NCBI GenBank assembly: GCA_003993805.1
Contig: RSEF01000002.1
Location: forward strand, 93,695,356 to 93,759,355
Direction: 5' to 3'
DNA length: 64,000 bases
DNA from: Himantopus leucocephalus
Taxonomy: Eukaryota > Chordata > Aves > Charadriiformes > Recurvirostridae
Both the position numbers and the translations under genes were made by a program. The notes beneath the pieces were generated by a model. That model saw only the letters and a list, made by a program, of their open reading frames with translations. It searched no databases and had not been told where the DNA came from. This document shows positions 60,701-64,000 of this stretch, piece after piece. The first letter of the stretch is position 1. Each line of letters begins with the position of its first letter.

Positions 60701-63700
60701 CAAAGGTTATGTTAACTAATGAAAGGAACAGACTTTACTAGACAATATTACTTTATGATCCATAACATGAAAATGCTTGAAAACCCTTGCTATATATAAA
60801 CAACTTGAGGTGCATGTTTGTAGAATAAAAAAGAGAAGAAAAATGCCTGTTCTTTATCAAAAGCTGTTTGATAGCACATTACATGCTAGCATGAGTTTTA
60901 GCAGAAATTGCTTTTCACGTTACTGCCGTGTCTCTCAAGCTAAGTGTTTTATGCCTTATCTAAGATAATATAATCACAGTCCTTACCTAGGCACAGAAGG
61001 CAGGTCTAGATGTACTGGTGGTGTTCATTTGGCTGGAGTCCTAGAAGATATTAGAGTTTGGGAAGGGTTAATAAAAGCATCAACAAGTTGAATATGATGA
61101 AACTGCACAATTTGAAGAGAGAAAGAAAAGAAAATCTTAGTGTAAATCTTTACAAATGAAGCATAATTCCTGTTCTGGACACAGGCTGATGGCAAATTCC
61201 CAGTGAATTATTTTTGTTTTGTCTTTTGCAATGGAAAAAGCTGAAAATTTAATTGAAACCAAATCCTTCTGTTTCAGCAATTTCTGAAAGTGCAAAAGAG
61301 AAAGGCACTCAAAACTGGGGAACACCTAACAGCTCTGTCGTTGGGGCCCTTGACAAAGGTGCGATGACACCATTTCAAGAGTGACCTGAGACTAAAGAAG
61401 TTTGATCCTTTAATGTCCTATGATCTCCAGGTCCTATCCTGTCCTTTCTGGCTGAATAATTACATGTAATTTTCACACAATGAACAATTCTCACAGGAGA
61501 AGACGAGGGGATTGGTCTGGTTGTACGTGAGAAGAACAAGAAAAGACTTCTCTCACTTTGTGTTTTGTCCTGTGAAGTTGTGAATAGTCTTCCATTCATC
61601 CTGTCATAAAACAAAGAAAAACGTCATTTTAGAATATTTCATGGGATGAGAAAGTCACTTCCCCACCTCATGGGAAGGTTGTTGCTGGTGTTCCAAGAGG
61701 GGAAGAGGGAAGCGCCCGAAAAACCCCGTAGCATCTCCTGTCTCATTTCAGGCTCTGCAGCACTTGGATTTTTAAACAAAGCCCGTATGACGTGGTGATT
61801 GCTGCATGAGAAATGTAGCTACGTTGTTAGTTCATTACAAATGGCTTAGTACGGGGCTGATTTCTACCCCCAGTATATTCTTTTAAAGCTCCCATCAGAA
61901 TTGCATGTGTTCATCTGAGGGCCGCATTGACATATAATATGTTTTGATTTGTTGTATGAATTGCCTGCTTCTGTGTACAGATTTTTTTCATTTTTCCCCC
62001 TTCTGCTTCTGGCCTATGATTGATGATGTAAATAATCATTTCCAGGCATGAGCCTTTTTTTTTTTCCTGTTGACCAGTCACTAATCACTACTTGCTCATC
62101 CCTGCGTTTTGTTGGTAAGCCAGATGAATTTCTTTTTAATGGTCTTCTTTCTCTTCATGTCAGAAATCTCACCGCAGATAAATGACAGATACACACCACA
62201 TACATAACAGTGCGCAGACCTTATAATCATTATCCAGTACGTTTACAAAGTTCTGAGAAATTTAATTTTAAGAATAGTAAATGCATGTATTTCTCTGCCA
62301 TCTCTAGCATTACATGCTCTGCAGAGAGAAAAGCTTAAAGGAACATTCAGAATTAAAAGGCTGTTGTTTAATTGATAACTTTTTAGCTTCTCGCATCTAA
62401 GCATGTAGGGTTTTTTCATCTCGATCTAACTCATCTTTCTGCAATCCGCATGTTCAGTCCTGAGCCTGCAAAGCACTTAACAGCAGTTAATTTGCCTTAT
62501 CTAAGCATCCCTCTTTGAAGACTTGAGCGAAAATGGCTGAATATTAAAATGGGGTCTACCATTATTTTAATATATGCCAACTAATAAAAATTCCAGTGCT
62601 TAAAATAGACGTGGCATCATGGACATTCTTATTTGTGTTATTGGTGTGTCAGCCCACGGATACATAGTTTATTTAATAGTCACAGTCTTAATGAAATAAA
62701 ATTCCTGAGTGTACCTAATATGGGGTATTTACATACTTTGTGCATACTGTATTTAGCTGTTGCTTCCCATGCATCTCAGCTTTGAGATACCTCCCCGTGC
62801 CCCGCACACCCTGTGACTTGGGCAGTTGTCGCCTCTCTGATAACACAGCGGAGAAATTGGCGTGTGTCTTCATTGCAGCCTCGAAAGCAGCTTTTAGGGC
62901 CTCAGCACGTGTGAACTCATTCTCCCTTTTAGAGAAGGGTGATTACACTCAGTTGAGAAGTTTTGTGGTGTTCTGTAGGTTTAGACTCTTAAATTTTTCA
63001 TCGTTGTCCTTAAAAAAGGCTGCTTTAAAGTATAGGAGGAAAATTAAGCTGACTGGAAACACTTGGCTCAGGTGACACAGAAGGGTCTCATTCTTCTGAT
63101 GGTTCTGGCATTCAGGAGCTATGAATAGAAAGGAACTGGATTATTAAATAGAGTTGTCACCCCTTTTGGAATGAAGTAATTGACCTCAAATGTCGGGTTT
63201 GGAGAAGAGAGTCAGAGAATAGAAAGGGCTTGGTTTGTTTCTTTGTTCTGTTAAGACATTTGCAAATCCTAGTAACAGTGTTTTCTGAATGTTTTACCCG
63301 CTAATGTCTTTCTCCATGTTTGACGCCTCCCCTCCCATTCTGATATCTTTTGGTCTGGATTATGTAAACGCTGTACAACATATTAACAAAGCTATTTGCT
63401 CTTCCTGTAGAGGTTATGGCTCTTTCCCACGTCACCCCTGCATACTTCTGAGATAGGTGGTGTCTAGCCACCGTGTGGGAGGGGGCTCTCTCTCCTTGTG
63501 CACCCAGTGCTGGCTGGCTGAAATCAGTACCGGTTGGTTTTCTGCCGTGCAGATGTGAGAAAGGCCCAGTAAGATGCTGGCTGCAGCGGAGGCATCCTTG
63601 TTACATAAAGGCGGGTGAACAGCTTGTGAAATACTGAAATTGCGTTGTTCCAGAGATTCGAGAAAATTAATATTTGTCAGAAAATACCGGGATGTTGTAT

Positions 63701-64000
63701 GTGTCCGTCAAATTATGCTTCTAAAAGACTGGCTACAGATACGCATCTTTGGCAGAGGGCTCTTGTATGTCATGCATGCACATACCTGGCATTGAGTCCC
63801 TGACTGAGAAATAAGGTCAGCCTTCTGCTTAGTACACAGCCTGTTTCGTGGGCTGTAAATATCTTAATTTGTACCGAAGCTGTGCTATGCAAAGGGATGC
63901 CAACATAAGATTATCCAGTTGTCCTTCCCCTCCTCATCTGTTTTCAATATTTCTGATTTCAAGCTGATTTCAAGATTAGATGTTTCTCTGAGAACAAGGG
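57754..64000 (+). other. Intronic sequence to the window end, no gene seen
   Basis: AT-rich intron. A poly(A) run followed by CCCCAAACC units lies at 60166-60196. The stretch from about 61980 to 62690 is rich in TAAT/ATTA and similar motifs and has few simple repeats, which is how conserved noncoding elements often look, though conservation cannot be judged from one sequence. No exon was recognised. Confidence 0.6.
60166..60196. repeat. Poly(A)/CCAAA low-complexity tract
   Basis: About 14 A followed by CCCCAAACCAAAAAC. Its composition resembles the tract at 9742-9800. It may be the tail of a decayed retroposed sequence, but no body is visible. Confidence 0.5.

Larger units (their letters stand above)
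1..64000 (+). other. FHOD3: Interior of the FHOD3 gene (introns plus one exon)
   Basis: The whole window is interpreted as lying inside FHOD3, transcribed on the + strand, because the one recognisable exon (42035-42129) encodes a piece of that formin and no other gene is evident. Mammalian FHOD3 is known to be spread over several hundred kilobases with very long 5' introns, so one exon in 64 kb is expected. The product is a formin of the FHOD family. It binds and elongates actin filaments and organises sarcomeres in heart and skeletal muscle. Neither end of the gene, no promoter and no poly(A) site of FHOD3 is visible. The assignment of all flanking sequence to introns is inference from this single exon. 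Confidence 0.8.

Noticed and set aside
1..64000. CRISPR arrays, rRNA, tRNA, operons or a prokaryotic defence system.
   Set aside because: The window is a vertebrate intron. No regularly spaced repeats, RNA genes or dense coding were seen.

Overview
The window looks like the interior of one very large vertebrate gene, most likely from a bird. The only coding sequence I can support is a single 95-base exon at 42035-42129 on the + strand. It has a clean acceptor and donor, and its translation matches the N-terminal armadillo-like (FH3/DID) region of FHOD3, a formin that assembles actin in striated muscle. Everything else reads as flanking intron: more than 42 kb upstream and more than 21.8 kb downstream. 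I searched by eye for the neighbouring FHOD3 exons and did not find them.

The organism call rests on the repeats. There are five CR1 retroposon pieces carrying the terminal motifs typical of sauropsid and especially avian genomes: 6951-7100 and 57448-57753 on the - strand, and 33661-33980, 36398-36451 and 56366-56449 on the + strand. I saw no Alu-like or L1-like sequence. Interspersed repeat content is low, about 1.5% by my reading, which suits a bird intron. I cannot name the species.

Layout: 1-42034 is AT-rich intron with small low-complexity tracts, two assembly gaps (2813-2912, 32009-32024) and several assembly duplications. 42035-42129 is the exon. 42130-64000 is intron with one 100-base gap (49996-50095). 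At 51607-52292 on the - strand there is a stretch that reads like a broken protein-coding fragment, possibly a processed pseudogene, which I could not identify.

A recurring oddity is the assembly itself. Nine single-n positions have near-identical copies of 40-160 bases on both sides. These look like contig ends that overlap but were never merged, not biological tandem duplications, and they create false repeated ORFs. I found no undescribed biological system here. The items worth a second look are the unidentified coding-like block, two G-quadruplex motifs, a 25-base near-perfect palindrome and a few candidate regulatory stretches, all with modest support.
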